Below are positions 1 through 9,300 of a stretch of 55,580 bases of DNA, one piece after another (the first letter of the stretch is position 1; each line of letters opens with the position of its first letter). The notes under the pieces were generated by a model, which saw only the letters and a list, made by a program, of their open reading frames with translations, searched no databases and was not told the origin of the DNA. The DNA comes from an uncultured Planctomycetaceae bacterium. GTDB taxonomy: Bacteria; Planctomycetota; Planctomycetia; Pirellulales; UBA1268. Location of the stretch: NCBI GenBank assembly GCA_903919035.1, contig CAIXGY010000108.1, forward strand, positions 1 to 55,580. The letters are read 5' to 3'. A program made the position numbers and the translations under genes.

Positions 1-368
1 GCCGCGGGAGCCGCAGCGGCCACCGGCGCCGGCTGCGGCGTGACCGGCTTGGCGACCGGGGGAGGCGGAGCGGCGGCGGCCTTCGCCGGCGCAGGGCTTG
101 CCGGGGGCGGGGCCTTGGCAGGAGCGGTGCCCGCCGCGTCGAGCAGCACCAGCGCCTGGCCGACCTTCACGGTGTCGCCCTTCTTGACGAGCACCTTCGC
201 GATCAAGCCGCCCGGTGGACACGGCACCTCGATCACCGCCTTGTCGGTCTCCACCTCGAGAATCGCCTGCCCGGGCTTGATGACGTCGCCCTCCGCGACG
301 TGCACGCTCACCACGTCGCCAGAAGCGATGTTCTCTCCCAGGTCGGGCAGCTTGAATTCGGTGGCCAT
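1..368 (-). CDS. aceF: Dihydrolipoamide acetyltransferase (PDH E2), N-terminal part
   Basis: This is the E2 core of pyruvate dehydrogenase, which accepts the acetyl group on lipoamide and passes it to CoA. Only the N-terminus lies in the window and the gene runs off the left edge. The protein begins [20 protein letters not shown] and holds one complete lipoyl domain (about residues 1-80) with the lipoylation motif ETDKA, so the lipoylated lysine is K43. An Ala/Pro-rich flexible linker follows, as is usual for E2. The ATG at 368 has a GAGG about 11 bases upstream. It lies 103 bases downstream of aceE on the same strand, so the two are probably co-transcribed. A 2-oxoglutarate or branched-chain E2 is possible from this fragment alone, but the aceE neighbour argues for PDH. 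Confidence 0.9.
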   Translation of the reverse strand, partial: MATEFKLPDLGENIASGDVVSVHVAEGDVIKPGQAILEVETDKAVIEVPCPPGGLIAKVLVKKGDTVKVGQALVLLDAAGTAPAKAPPPASPAPAKAAAAPPPPVAKPVTPQPAPVAAAAPA

Positions 369-471
369 GCGGACTTCGCCTCGGTGCTTGGGACTTCCGG
401 ATTTGTGAAGAGAGCCGTTCGGTGAATGCAGCCCATGACGGGCATGTCGGGGAGCCGCCGGGCGCCCGGCG

Positions 472-3300
472 TCAGGCCGACGCCGGATCGATCTTGTCGG
501 GATCGACGCCCAGCCGCGCGATCGCCTCGCCGACGGCGTGAGCCCCGATCGCGCCGACCGCCGCCAGCCGCGACAGGGCGCCGATGGCGACGCATTCGCC
601 GTCGACCTCGAAATGGCGACGCAACTTCGGCCGCAACTCGCTGCGGCCGAAGCCGTCGGTGCCGAGCACGAACAACCCGCCTGGAATCCACGGGTCGAGT
701 TGCTCGGGCACCGCCCGCACGTGGTCGCTCGCCGCGACGAACACGCCTTGCTCGTCGGCCAGCAGCGTCTCCAGGTAGCTGCGACGCGGCTCCGCCTCGG
801 GATGGAGCATGTTCCAGCGGCGGCACTCCTGCGCGTCCCGCCGCAACTCCTTCCAACTCGTGACGCTCCAGACCGTGCACGACGCGCCCCAGTGCTCGGC
901 GAGCAACTCCGCCCCGCGGATCACCTCGCGGAGGATGGCGCCCGAGCCGAGCAGATGGACATGCGGCAGTTTCGTGGCCTTGCCGGCGGCCTTCTTCGCC
1001 GGGACCACGTCCCGCAGGCGGTACATGCCCTGGAGGATGCCCGCCTCGCAGCCCGGCGGCATCGGCGGCATCTCGTAGTTCTCGTTGTAGACGGTGAGGT
1101 AGTAGATCCAATCCTCGCCCTTGGCGTACATCCGCTCCATGCCGTCGAGCATGATCACCGTCGACTCGTAGACGAACGCCGGATCGTAGGCCTTGACGGT
1201 GGGATAGGCCATCGCAAAGAGGTGGCTGTGGCCGTCCTGGTGCTGCAGTCCCTCTCCGTTGAGCGTCGTCCGGCCGGCCGTGCCGCCGAGCAAGAAGCCT
1301 CGCGCCCGACTGTCGCAAGCGGCCCAGATCAGGTCGCCGATCCGCTGGAAGCCGAACATCGAGTAGTAGATGAACATCGGGATCATCGGCACGCCATGAC
1401 TGGCGTAGGCCGTGCCGGCGGCGACGAAGCTCGACATGCTTCCCGCCTCGGTGATGCCCTCCTCGAGGATCTGGCCGTCCTTGGCCTCGCGGTAGTAGAG
1501 GAGCTGGTCGGAGTCGACCGGCTCGTAGAGCTGGCCGGTGTGGGCGTAGATGCCGCACTGCTTGAAAAGCGGATCCATGCCGAAGGTCCGCGATTCGTCG
1601 GGCACGATCGGCACGATGTACTTGCCGACCCGCTTGTCCTTGAGAAGCGACGCCATGAGCGTGACCACGCCGGTGGTGGTGGACACCTCGCGGCCGGCGC
1701 TCTTCTCGATGAAGCTCATGTAGTCCGACAGCGGCGGCGTCTCGAGCAGCGGCCCCGACTTCGGGCGGCTCGGCACCTGCCCGCCGAGGGCGGCCCGTCG
1801 CTCCCGCAGGTAGCGCATCTCCTCCGAGTCCTCCGGCGGACGGTAGAAGGGCGCCTTGGCCACCTCGTCGTCGGAGATCGGGATCCCGAACCGCGAGCGG
1901 AAGGCCCGCAACTCGTCCTCGTTGAGCTTCTTCTGCTGGTGCGTGACGTTGCGGCCCTCGCCCACCTCTCCGAGCCCGTAGCCCTTGATCGTCTTGGCGA
2001 TGATCACGGTCGGCTTGCCGTGGCACTTCATCGCGGCGGCGTAGGCCGCATAGACCTTCTCGGGATCGTGGCCGCCGCGCTTCAGCTTCTTGAGCTTCTC
2101 GTCCGACAGGTGGGCCACCATCTCCAGAAGCTGGGGATCGGCCCCGAAGAAGTGGTCGCGGATGTAGCCGCCGGGCATGACGACATACTTCTGGTATTGA
2201 CCGTCCACCACCTCGTTCATCCGCTTGACGAGCAACCCCTCGGCGTCCTTGTCGAGCAGCGGATCCCAGTCCTCTCCCCAGATCACCTTGATCACGTTCC
2301 AGCCGGCACCGCGGAAGACGCCCTCGAGTTCCTGGATGATCTTGCCGTTGCCGCGCACGGGGCCGTCGAGCCGCTGCAGATTGCAGTTGATGACGAACAC
2401 CAGGTTGTCGAGCTGCTCACGGGCAGCCAGCGAAATCGCCCCGAGAGTTTCAGGCTCGTCGGTTTCACCGTCGCCGATGAAACACCAGACATGCTGCCGG
2501 CTCGTGTCCTTGATGCCACGATCCTGCAGGTACTTGTTGAAGCGGGCCTGGTAGATCGCCATGAGCGGCCCGAGGCCCATCGAAACCGTGGGAAACTCCC
2601 AGAATTCCGGCATCAGCCACGGGTGCGGGTAGCTCGACAGTCCGCCGCCGTCCGCGAGTTCGCGACGGAAGTTTTCGAGTTGCTTCTCGGAGATGCGACC
2701 TTCGAGGAAGGCCCGGGAATAGATCCCTGGCGAGGCGTGGCCCTGAAAGTAGACCTGATCGCCGGAGAAGTCGTCGCCGCGGCCGCGGATGAAGTGGTTC
2801 ATCGCCACTTCGACGAGGGTCGCCGAGGAGGCGAACGTGGAGATGTGGCCCCCGATGCTCTTGTCCTCGCGATTGGCGCGGACGACCATCGCCATGGCGT
2901 TCCAGCGGATGATGCTCTTGATCCGCCGCTCGATTTCCCGGTTGCCGGGGAACGGGGGCTGCCGATCGGCGGGGATGGTGTTGATGTAGGGCGTCGTGGC
3001 GGAGAACGGGATCGCCACTCCGAGTCGGTAGGCCTCCTGCTCGATGGCCTGCAGCAGGTAGGCGGCCCGGTCGCCCCCTCGGCTGTTGATCACGTAGCGG
3101 AGCGAGTCGAGCCACTCCCGGGTCTCAGTCGGGTCGGCATCGACGGCGGACACCCCGTCGACCACTTCCGGCTGGCCCGAGGCCCCTTCTCCAACCTGCC
3201 CGATCGCCATGGGAGCATGAACCCCGCGCGGCAGGCCGGCGGGAACTGCACCGCCCGCGTCACGCACCTCGTCGGACTGGTCGATGTCGGGGCTGGCCAT
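472..3300 (-). CDS. aceE: Pyruvate dehydrogenase E1 component, homodimeric type
   Basis: AceE decarboxylates pyruvate with thiamine diphosphate and transfers the acetyl unit to lipoyl-E2 in the cytoplasm. The 942-residue length fits the single-chain (homodimeric) E1, rather than the alpha/beta E1 of many bacteria. The ThDP/Mg motif is visible at about residues 270-305 as GDGETDEP...INCNLQ. Other AceE hallmarks include [20 protein letters not shown] and [17 protein letters not shown]. The first 45 residues are a poorly conserved extension. The ATG at 3300 is preceded by GGGAG with 8-base spacing, which supports this start. The gene heads the aceE-aceF pair on the minus strand. The E3 gene (lpdA) lies just upstream on the opposite strand, separated by a tRNA-Leu. 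Confidence 0.96.
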   Translation of the reverse strand: MASPDIDQSDEVRDAGGAVPAGLPRGVHAPMAIGQVGEGASGQPEVVDGVSAVDADPTETREWLDSLRYVINSRGGDRAAYLLQAIEQEAYRLGVAIPFSATTPYINTIPADRQPPFPGNREIERRIKSIIRWNAMAMVVRANREDKSIGGHISTFASSATLVEVAMNHFIRGRGDDFSGDQVYFQGHASPGIYSRAFLEGRISEKQLENFRRELADGGGLSSYPHPWLMPEFWEFPTVSMGLGPLMAIYQARFNKYLQDRGIKDTSRQHVWCFIGDGETDEPETLGAISLAAREQLDNLVFVINCNLQRLDGPVRGNGKIIQELEGVFRGAGWNVIKVIWGEDWDPLLDKDAEGLLVKRMNEVVDGQYQKYVVMPGGYIRDHFFGADPQLLEMVAHLSDEKLKKLKRGGHDPEKVYAAYAAAMKCHGKPTVIIAKTIKGYGLGEVGEGRNVTHQQKKLNEDELRAFRSRFGIPISDDEVAKAPFYRPPEDSEEMRYLRERRAALGGQVPSRPKSGPLLETPPLSDYMSFIEKSAGREVSTTTGVVTLMASLLKDKRVGKYIVPIVPDESRTFGMDPLFKQCGIYAHTGQLYEPVDSDQLLYYREAKDGQILEEGITEAGSMSSFVAAGTAYASHGVPMIPMFIYYSMFGFQRIGDLIWAACDSRARGFLLGGTAGRTTLNGEGLQHQDGHSHLFAMAYPTVKAYDPAFVYESTVIMLDGMERMYAKGEDWIYYLTVYNENYEMPPMPPGCEAGILQGMYRLRDVVPAKKAAGKATKLPHVHLLGSGAILREVIRGAELLAEHWGASCTVWSVTSWKELRRDAQECRRWNMLHPEAEPRRSYLETLLADEQGVFVAASDHVRAVPEQLDPWIPGGLFVLGTDGFGRSELRPKLRRHFEVDGECVAIGALSRLAAVGAIGAHAVGEAIARLGVDPDKIDPASA

Positions 3301-3433
3301 GGGGGACTCCCGGGGGAACTACGAATTTCCGCATTATTCCGCGGTTTCCCGGGGGCGTAAAGGCCGGAAACGGCTGTCCGGAAAAAGCCGCGGGTCTCGC
3401 CCCCGCGCTCCACTCAGACGCACGAGCCTTCGC

Positions 3434-3469
3434 CACGGCAAACTCGGCACGATGCCGAGGTTTGCCGTG
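3434..3469 (-). terminator. Strong hairpin just downstream of tRNA-Leu
   Basis: A 15-bp stem (10 bp, a one-base bulge at 3459, then 5 bp) closes a five-base loop at 3449-3453. It starts 11 bases beyond the 3' end of the minus-strand tRNA-Leu and lies upstream of aceE. There is no U-run, so intrinsic termination is not demonstrated. It could be a Rho-type or processing hairpin, or a relative of the other hairpin elements in this window: on the tRNA strand the loop reads ATCGT, close to the ATCCW loops seen elsewhere. Confidence 0.4.
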
Positions 3470-3480
3470 CAGCGGCATCA

Positions 3481-3562
3481 TGCGAGAGGCGGGAGTCGAA
3501 CCCGCACGCCTTGCGGCACTGGAACCTAAATCCAGCGCGTCTGCCAGTTCCGCCACTCTCGC
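3481..3562 (-). tRNA. tRNA-Leu (UAG)
   Basis: On the minus strand the sequence folds as a class II tRNA. The acceptor stem GCGAGAG pairs with CTCTCGC and the discriminator is A at 3481. The anticodon stem CTGGA/TCCAG closes the loop TTTAGGT, giving anticodon UAG (reads CUA and other CUN codons). A long variable arm and a T-arm with GGTTCGACTCC follow. CCA is not encoded. It sits between aceE and lpdA. Confidence 0.95.
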
Positions 3563-3761
3563 TCGGGCACGAATCCGGCCGGTCGTGACCATGGTTTCGC
3601 GTCGGGGCGCAGTGCCTCGGTCCGCGTCGTGCCTCGCCCCGACATCCTCGCACAATCGCGCGCTGCCATCCAGGATGCAACCTCATTCCGTGGCATGGAC
3701 CACGTGGGCCGACGAGGGCACTCTCGTGCCAGCCCGGCACCTGACGGCCGGGAACCGTTTC

Positions 3762-3790
3762 TTGATGGATCTCCCGCTCGAAACTACAAC
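3762..3790 (+). promoter_or_regulatory. Candidate sigma-70 promoter for lpdA
   Basis: TTGATG (3762-3767) and TACAAC (3785-3790) are separated by 17 bases. This would start transcription about 55 bases before the lpdA ATG. Pattern match only. I see nothing else recognisable in the 290 bases between the tRNA and lpdA. Confidence 0.35.
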
Positions 3791-3852
3791 TTCCCGGCTG
3801 CGAGCGAACCGCCGACCGGATCCGAACCGCCGCCCCTGGGAGCGAGACGAGC

Positions 3853-5277
3853 ATGCACGTGCCACTGGTGGTCCTGGGAGGCGGGCCCGGCGGGTATGCC
3901 GCGGCATTTCTCGCGGCCGATCTCGGCATGCCGGTGACACTCGTCGAGCGAGACGAACGGCTCGGCGGCACCTGCCTGCTTCGCGGCTGCATCCCGTCAA
4001 AGGCGCTGCTGCACGTGGGCCGCGTGCTGGCGGAATGCCGGGAACTCGAGGACTGGGGCGTCCACCTTGCCCGGCCGAAGATCGACCTGGGAGCCTTGCG
4101 ATCCCGCAAGGACAAGGTCATCGCCACGCTGACCGGCGGGCTTGGGACGCTGGCCCGGCGGCGCAATGTGACGGTCGTCAGGGGCACGGCCCGATTCACG
4201 AACTCGACGACTCTCGAAGTCGTCTCCGCGGAATCGGGCGGCTCGACCCAGACCCTGACCTTCGACCACTGCATCCTGGCGTCCGGCTCGAGGCCCGCCC
4301 GGATTCCGGCCTTCGACATCGGCAGCCCGCGGGTGATGGATTCCACCGGGGCCCTCGAATTGGCCGACGTCCCGAAGTCATTGCTCGTCGTCGGGGGGGG
4401 CTATATCGGCCTGGAAATGGGCACCGTCTACGCAGAGCTCGGCTCGAAGGTGTCGGTCGTCGAACTCACCGACGGGCTGTTGCCAGGGGCCGACCGCGAC
4501 CTCGTCAAGCCACTGCAGCAACGGCTGGAGAAGTTGTTTGAGAAGATCATGCTTCGCACGAAGGTGGTGGGGCTCGAAGACACCGGCTCGGCAGTCGCGG
4601 TGCGTTTCGAAGGGCCCGACGGGCCCAGCGAGAAGGAGTTTGCGAGGGTGCTCGTCGCGGTGGGACGGCGGCCGAATTCGGACGGCATCGGCCTCGAGAA
4701 CACCGGCGTGAAGATCGATGCCCGTGGATTCGTCGCGGTCGATGGCCAACAACGGACGGCCGATCCCCACATCCTGGCGATCGGCGACGTATGCGGCGAG
4801 CCGATGCTCGCACATCGCGCGAGCCATCAGGGAAAGGTGGCCGTCGAGTGCCTGCACGGCGAGGCCGCGCTCTTCGCCCCGCGGGCGATTCCCGCGGTGG
4901 TGTTCACCGATCCGGAGATCGCCTGGGCCGGCCTGACCGAACAGGAGGCCTCCGCTTCCGGCCGTGCCGTCGAGGTGAGCCGCTACCCCTGGGCCGCAAG
5001 CGGCCGAGCACATGCGCTCGGCCGCACCGATGGCCTCACGAAGATGCTCGTGGATCCTGAATCCGACACGGTGCTCGGAGTGGGCATCGTCGGGCCGGGT
5101 GCCGGCGAACTCATCGCTGAGGGAGTGCTCGCCATCGAGATGGGGTGCTCGGCGCGGGATCTCGCCGAGACGATCCACCCGCATCCGACGCTGGGCGAAA
5201 CGGTCGCCTTTTCGGCCGAAAATTACTTCGGTCTGGCGACCGAGATCTACAGGCCGCGGGCCGAGGCCACGCGCTGA
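3853..5277 (+). CDS. lpdA: Dihydrolipoamide dehydrogenase (E3)
   Basis: E3 reoxidises dihydrolipoamide on E2 and passes electrons through FAD to NAD+. The 474 residues show the FAD-binding GGGPGGYAAA at residues 9-18 and the redox disulfide GTCLLRGC (C41/C46). The NAD-binding motif GGGYIGLEMG starts at about residue 179, and a second FAD motif IGDVCG at about 312. The active-site HPHPTLGE near the C-terminus carries the His-Glu pair. A GGGAG lies about 10 bases before the ATG. It is divergent from aceE-aceF, so all three PDH activities cluster here but in two transcription units. Its last 31 bases overlap the 3' end of the convergent secreted-protein gene. Confidence 0.96.
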   Translation: MHVPLVVLGGGPGGYAAAFLAADLGMPVTLVERDERLGGTCLLRGCIPSKALLHVGRVLAECRELEDWGVHLARPKIDLGALRSRKDKVIATLTGGLGTLARRRNVTVVRGTARFTNSTTLEVVSAESGGSTQTLTFDHCILASGSRPARIPAFDIGSPRVMDSTGALELADVPKSLLVVGGGYIGLEMGTVYAELGSKVSVVELTDGLLPGADRDLVKPLQQRLEKLFEKIMLRTKVVGLEDTGSAVAVRFEGPDGPSEKEFARVLVAVGRRPNSDGIGLENTGVKIDARGFVAVDGQQRTADPHILAIGDVCGEPMLAHRASHQGKVAVECLHGEAALFAPRAIPAVVFTDPEIAWAGLTEQEASASGRAVEVSRYPWAASGRAHALGRTDGLTKMLVDPESDTVLGVGIVGPGAGELIAEGVLAIEMGCSARDLAETIHPHPTLGETVAFSAENYFGLATEIYRPRAEATR

Positions 5278-6083
5278 CGGGTCGGTGCCTGGAGCCGCCA
5301 CGGCACCGCTCCTGCGGCGACCGAGCGGCCGACCGCGTCGGGATACCGCATGCCGCTGGCTTCCGCGGGCTCGTCATCCTCCGCCGCCGGCACCGACGAT
5401 TGATCGAACAGACCGCTCGGCTGCTCTCCGCCGTCGGGCTTGGTCGTCGGTTCGGATGCCGGCCGCCGGAGGTCGCTCGCGGGATCGAGTCGCTGATTCT
5501 CGTCGGGCTCCGGAGCCTTGAACGTGTCGTCGGGAAACGGTTCGGAGGCCGACGGTGCGTCGTCGGGATTCGGAGTGAGCGGCTCCACGCCGGCTGCCCG
5601 CGGCGAGTCGCCCACCGGTGCTGACTCGACGGGCGGCGCCGTGGGATCGTCGTCCGCCAGCGGCGGCGACTCCTCTTCGGCAGAGGGCACCTGCGACGCC
5701 GGTGGCCGCGACGGTGTGACGGCCTCATCAGCGCCGACAGGAACGACGCCCTGCGTTGGCCAGCGGCGCCATTGGGTGCCGTAAAAGCCGTACTGGCTCG
5801 GCCGCACGGGACAATGCGGAGCGCACAGGCCGTCGCGACAGGCCGCCGCATGACCGCGATGGAGCCGACACCCGGACGGGTCGCAGTCATTGCAGCGACC
5901 GCAGTGGTGCCCGCCGGCCGGAGTCACGGCATGATCGACCTTGGCCGGACGCCGCGTCGTCACCGCCGCTTCGCCGCCGACCACCGCGCCCGTGCCTGCC
6001 AGGGCGGCGAGACACCAGGCGGCGATCGGTCCGGACGTCCGGACGACGCCACGACCGAGACGAGTGACGAGGCTGGGTTTCAT
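5247..6083 (-). CDS. Secreted Cys-rich planctomycete protein, Pro/Glu/Asp-rich tail
   Basis: This 278-residue protein of unknown function begins MKPSLVTRLGRG. A hydrophobic stretch (about residues 20-37, containing AAWCLAALAGTGAVVGG) looks like a signal peptide or anchor. A compact Cys/His-rich segment (about residues 55-90: HHCGRCNDCDPSGC, then RDGLCAPHCP) is followed by PSQYGFYGTQWRRWPTQ. I recognise that last motif from several predicted exported planctomycete proteins; this is recall, not a search. The remainder is acidic, proline-rich and low-complexity. An in-frame upstream extension is open to 6158, but residue 1 is placed at 6083 because the signal-like region begins there. The stop codon overlaps the lpdA 3' end. 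Confidence 0.7.
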   Translation of the reverse strand: MKPSLVTRLGRGVVRTSGPIAAWCLAALAGTGAVVGGEAAVTTRRPAKVDHAVTPAGGHHCGRCNDCDPSGCRLHRGHAAACRDGLCAPHCPVRPSQYGFYGTQWRRWPTQGVVPVGADEAVTPSRPPASQVPSAEEESPPLADDDPTAPPVESAPVGDSPRAAGVEPLTPNPDDAPSASEPFPDDTFKAPEPDENQRLDPASDLRRPASEPTTKPDGGEQPSGLFDQSSVPAAEDDEPAEASGMRYPDAVGRSVAAGAVPWRLQAPTRQRVASARGL

Positions 6084-6310
6084 CGGATGCGAACTCCCTT
6101 GGTCGCGGCGTCGGATCCGCACGAGGCCCCGGATCGGCACGGAGCGCCGGACCGGCACCTGCGGAACAATCCTCCCTATCGTTCATCCCGGGCGGTGAAC
6201 TTTGGTCAGACTGCCGGCTGGATGGCCCGGGAGCCTGGGAAATCTGCGGCCCAGAAGGCGGCGTTCACCGCCCGCAAATCGTCTCCCCGGATTGGTAGAC
6301 TGCTCAGTGT

Positions 6311-6326
6311 GGGCGGTTGCCCGCCC
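6311..6326 (+). other. Small GC hairpin in the leader of the TPR gene
   Basis: GGGCGG (6311-6316) pairs perfectly with CCGCCC (6321-6326) across TTGC. It lies 35 bases before the chosen start of the large TPR gene and is followed by TTGTCC. It may be an RNA leader hairpin; no function is shown. The remaining divergent region (6084-6361) has no gene I can support. Confidence 0.3.
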
Positions 6327-6361
6327 TTGTCCTGACCAGACTCCGCGGAGATCGTCGCGAC

Positions 6362-9300
6362 GTGAAGCGAGTCAATTTCAAGCTGTTGCTCGGGCTGTTC
6401 ATCGCCGTCGCGGTGCTCGGTGGCGGCGTATTCGGCCTCCATCGCTACCAGGTCAACCGCAACGCGGGCGGCCTCGTGTCCCTCGCGCGACAGCGTCTCA
6501 AGGACGGCAAGACCGGCGAGGCCCTCGGCTTCTTCGGCCGGTATCTCGGCATGCGACCGGACGACGTCGCGGTGCAGCGTGAATACGCGGAACTCGTGCT
6601 CGCGCAGACGCAGGGCACGAACGCCTCCCAGGCGGAATTGCAGCGGGCGTACAACAGCCTCGAGGAGGCCGTGCGGCGCAATCCCGACGACGATCCACTG
6701 CGACTGAAGCTCGCCGAATTCCAGGTCCGCGTCGGCCGGTTCAGCGACGCTCGGGAGCATCTCGAGACCCTTCGGCAGCGGATGGAAGAGCGGGCCGCCG
6801 ACGGCAAGGACGAAGAACTCGACTCCCAGAAGGTTCAGTTGCTGCTGGCGCGAGCCTTCGCCGGTGAAGGCGACTTCGACTCAGCCTCCCGACTCGCAGC
6901 CGACCTCATCGGCTACGACGTGCAGCAGCGGGCCTTCGATCCCGACCGCCAGCCCGTCGACGACACCGAGCCCTACGTGCTGCTGGCCGCCATCCTCGAG
7001 GAGCGACTCGACGACGCGTCCGCCGCCACGACGGTGTTGGAAGAACTCGGGAAGCGACGCAGCACCGACTCGAAGGCATGGCTGGCCCTCGCCAAGTGGC
7101 ACCGCCAGCGGAGCGACCTCGATGCGGCCGTCCAGGACATGGAAAAGGCGCTCGAAATCGCCCCGGAAGACCCCGACGTGGTGTGGGGTGCGTTCGAGTT
7201 GGCGCTGGCCCAGGGAAACCTGGAAGAAGCCCAGGCGACCGCCACCCGCGCCCGCGAGCTGTTTCCCGGGGATGAGCGGGTGTATCGGGGGCTCGCCGCC
7301 CTGGCCTTGCAGCGCAGCGATCTGCCCGCGGCGGAAGAAGCGCTGCGGGATGGCGTCGACAAGGTGCCTGGCAAGGCATCGTTGATGCTCATGCTCGCCG
7401 ACACGCTGCTCCAGCAGGGCAAGCTCGACGAGACCGACGACACGGTGCAGCAGATCGAGGAACTCTACGGCACCGCGAGCCCGGCCGTGGGCCTGCTCCA
7501 GAGCCGCGTGTTGATCGCCCGGAAGCGTTGGCCGCAGGCTCGGCAGAAGCTCGAGGAAATCCGGCCGCTCGCCGTGGGGCTCACCGAGATGACCCGCCAG
7601 ATCGACCTCTGCCTCGGCCAGTGCTACGAGAACCTCGAGGAGTTCGACGAGCAGCTCGACGTGAGCCGTCGGATCCTGGTCGACGATCCCACGTCGCTGG
7701 CGGCGCGGGTGGCGCAGGCCTCGGCGATGGCGTCGGCCGGCAAGTCCGACGAGGCGCTGGCTGAATTCGAGACGGTGGCCGCGGCAGTGCCCCCGGATCG
7801 GCTGCCTTCGGTGCCGCAGATCTGGTACCCGCTCATGCAGCTGCGGGTCGTCGAGCAGATGAAGAAGTCGGCGGGCGAACGCGATTGGAGCCGCATCGAC
7901 AGCCTGCTCACCCAGCTCGAGGAATCGGCGGCCGTGTCGACCTCGCAACTGGCACTGCTGCGGGCCGACATCCTCTCGCGCAAGGGCGAGAACGAGGCGG
8001 CGCTCGACCTCCTGGAAAGGGCCGCGCAGGCTCCCGATGCCGAGCCCGCCGTCTGGTCGTCGTATGCCCTGCTCACCCTCCGCGAACGCGGAGCGGACGC
8101 GGCCCGCGCGATCATCGCCGGTCTGCCCGCTGATCGGGCCGACCATCCCGCGATGGTGAGCGTGAGGATGCAGCTGGCGGCCAGGGCGGCTCCCGAGGAG
8201 GCCGACCGCGAACTCTCCGCCCTCGAGGAACAGACCGAGCAGATGCCTCCGGAGGAGGCGGCGCGGCTGCTGTCGATGGTGGGTGGTCTGCGGCTCGAAC
8301 TCGGAGACGCGGCCGAGGCGGAGCGGCTGTGGCGCAAGGCCGCGGATCGGCAGGTCGACGACCTGCGATCGCGAACCGCCCTTTTGGAACTCGCCATGAA
8401 GCAGGGCGACATCGAGAAGGCGAAGGCGGCGGCCATCGACATCGAGGCCGTGGCCGGGGCGACCAGTGCCCGGGCCCGCGTGGCCGACGCCGGCGTGAAG
8501 ATCCTCGAAGTCCGCAAGGCCCAGGAGACCAAGGAACTGGAAACCGGCAAGGTGGATCTGACCCCCGATGAGGAACGACTGCTCGACCAGGCTCGCAACC
8601 TCCTCATCGAGGCCGAGAATGACCGTCCTGGCTGGCACCTCATCCAGACCTACTCGGCGGAGATCGATGGCCTCAAAGGCGACATTCCCGCCGCGATCGA
8701 GCGGCTGAAGCGGGCCGTGCGCCTCGGCCCGACGAACCCGGACGTCGTCCGGCAACTCGTCGCCCTGCTCTATTCCTCCAATCGCCTTGACGAGGCGCGG
8801 CAAGCGCTCGACCAGCTCGGCCCCGACGGACTGGCGGGCTTCGAGCGGCTGTCGGCCGAGATGGAGCTGCGCTCGGGCCGCATGGACGAGGCCGTCGCGA
8901 TCGCGGAGCGATCGGTTGGCCTCGACTCCAAGAACGGCAGCGAACTGCTCTGGCTGGCTCAGCTGTTGGAGCGCTCCGGCAAGCGCGAGCGCGCGGGCGA
9001 ACTCTTCCAGAGGGTGGTCGAGGTGGCTCCGGACCGCGCCGACGGCTGGATCGCCCTCTTTTCCCATCAACTGACGACGGGCCGGCGCCGGGCTGCCGAG
9101 GCCACGCTCGACAGGGCTGCCGAGGCTTTGCCGTCGCCCGGGCGAGACCTGGTGCTCGCCCAGGGAGCTGAGATGCTCGGCCGGCTACAGGATGCCGAGG
9201 CGGCCTTCCGCGCCGCCGCCGAGGCGGCTCCTGACGACGTGGGCATCGCCACCGCCCGGGCCGAGTTCCTGGTGCGCACCGGCAGGTTCGATGCGGCCCG

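Noticed and set aside
538-3360. 940-residue open frame on the plus strand opposite aceE
   Set aside because: It is a GC-driven antisense shadow of aceE; its sequence is rich in Arg/His/Val/Ala without domain motifs, and aceE is unambiguous.
6881-9070. 729-residue minus-strand open frame within the large TPR gene
   Set aside because: Antisense to a clear TPR reading frame; no motif of its own.
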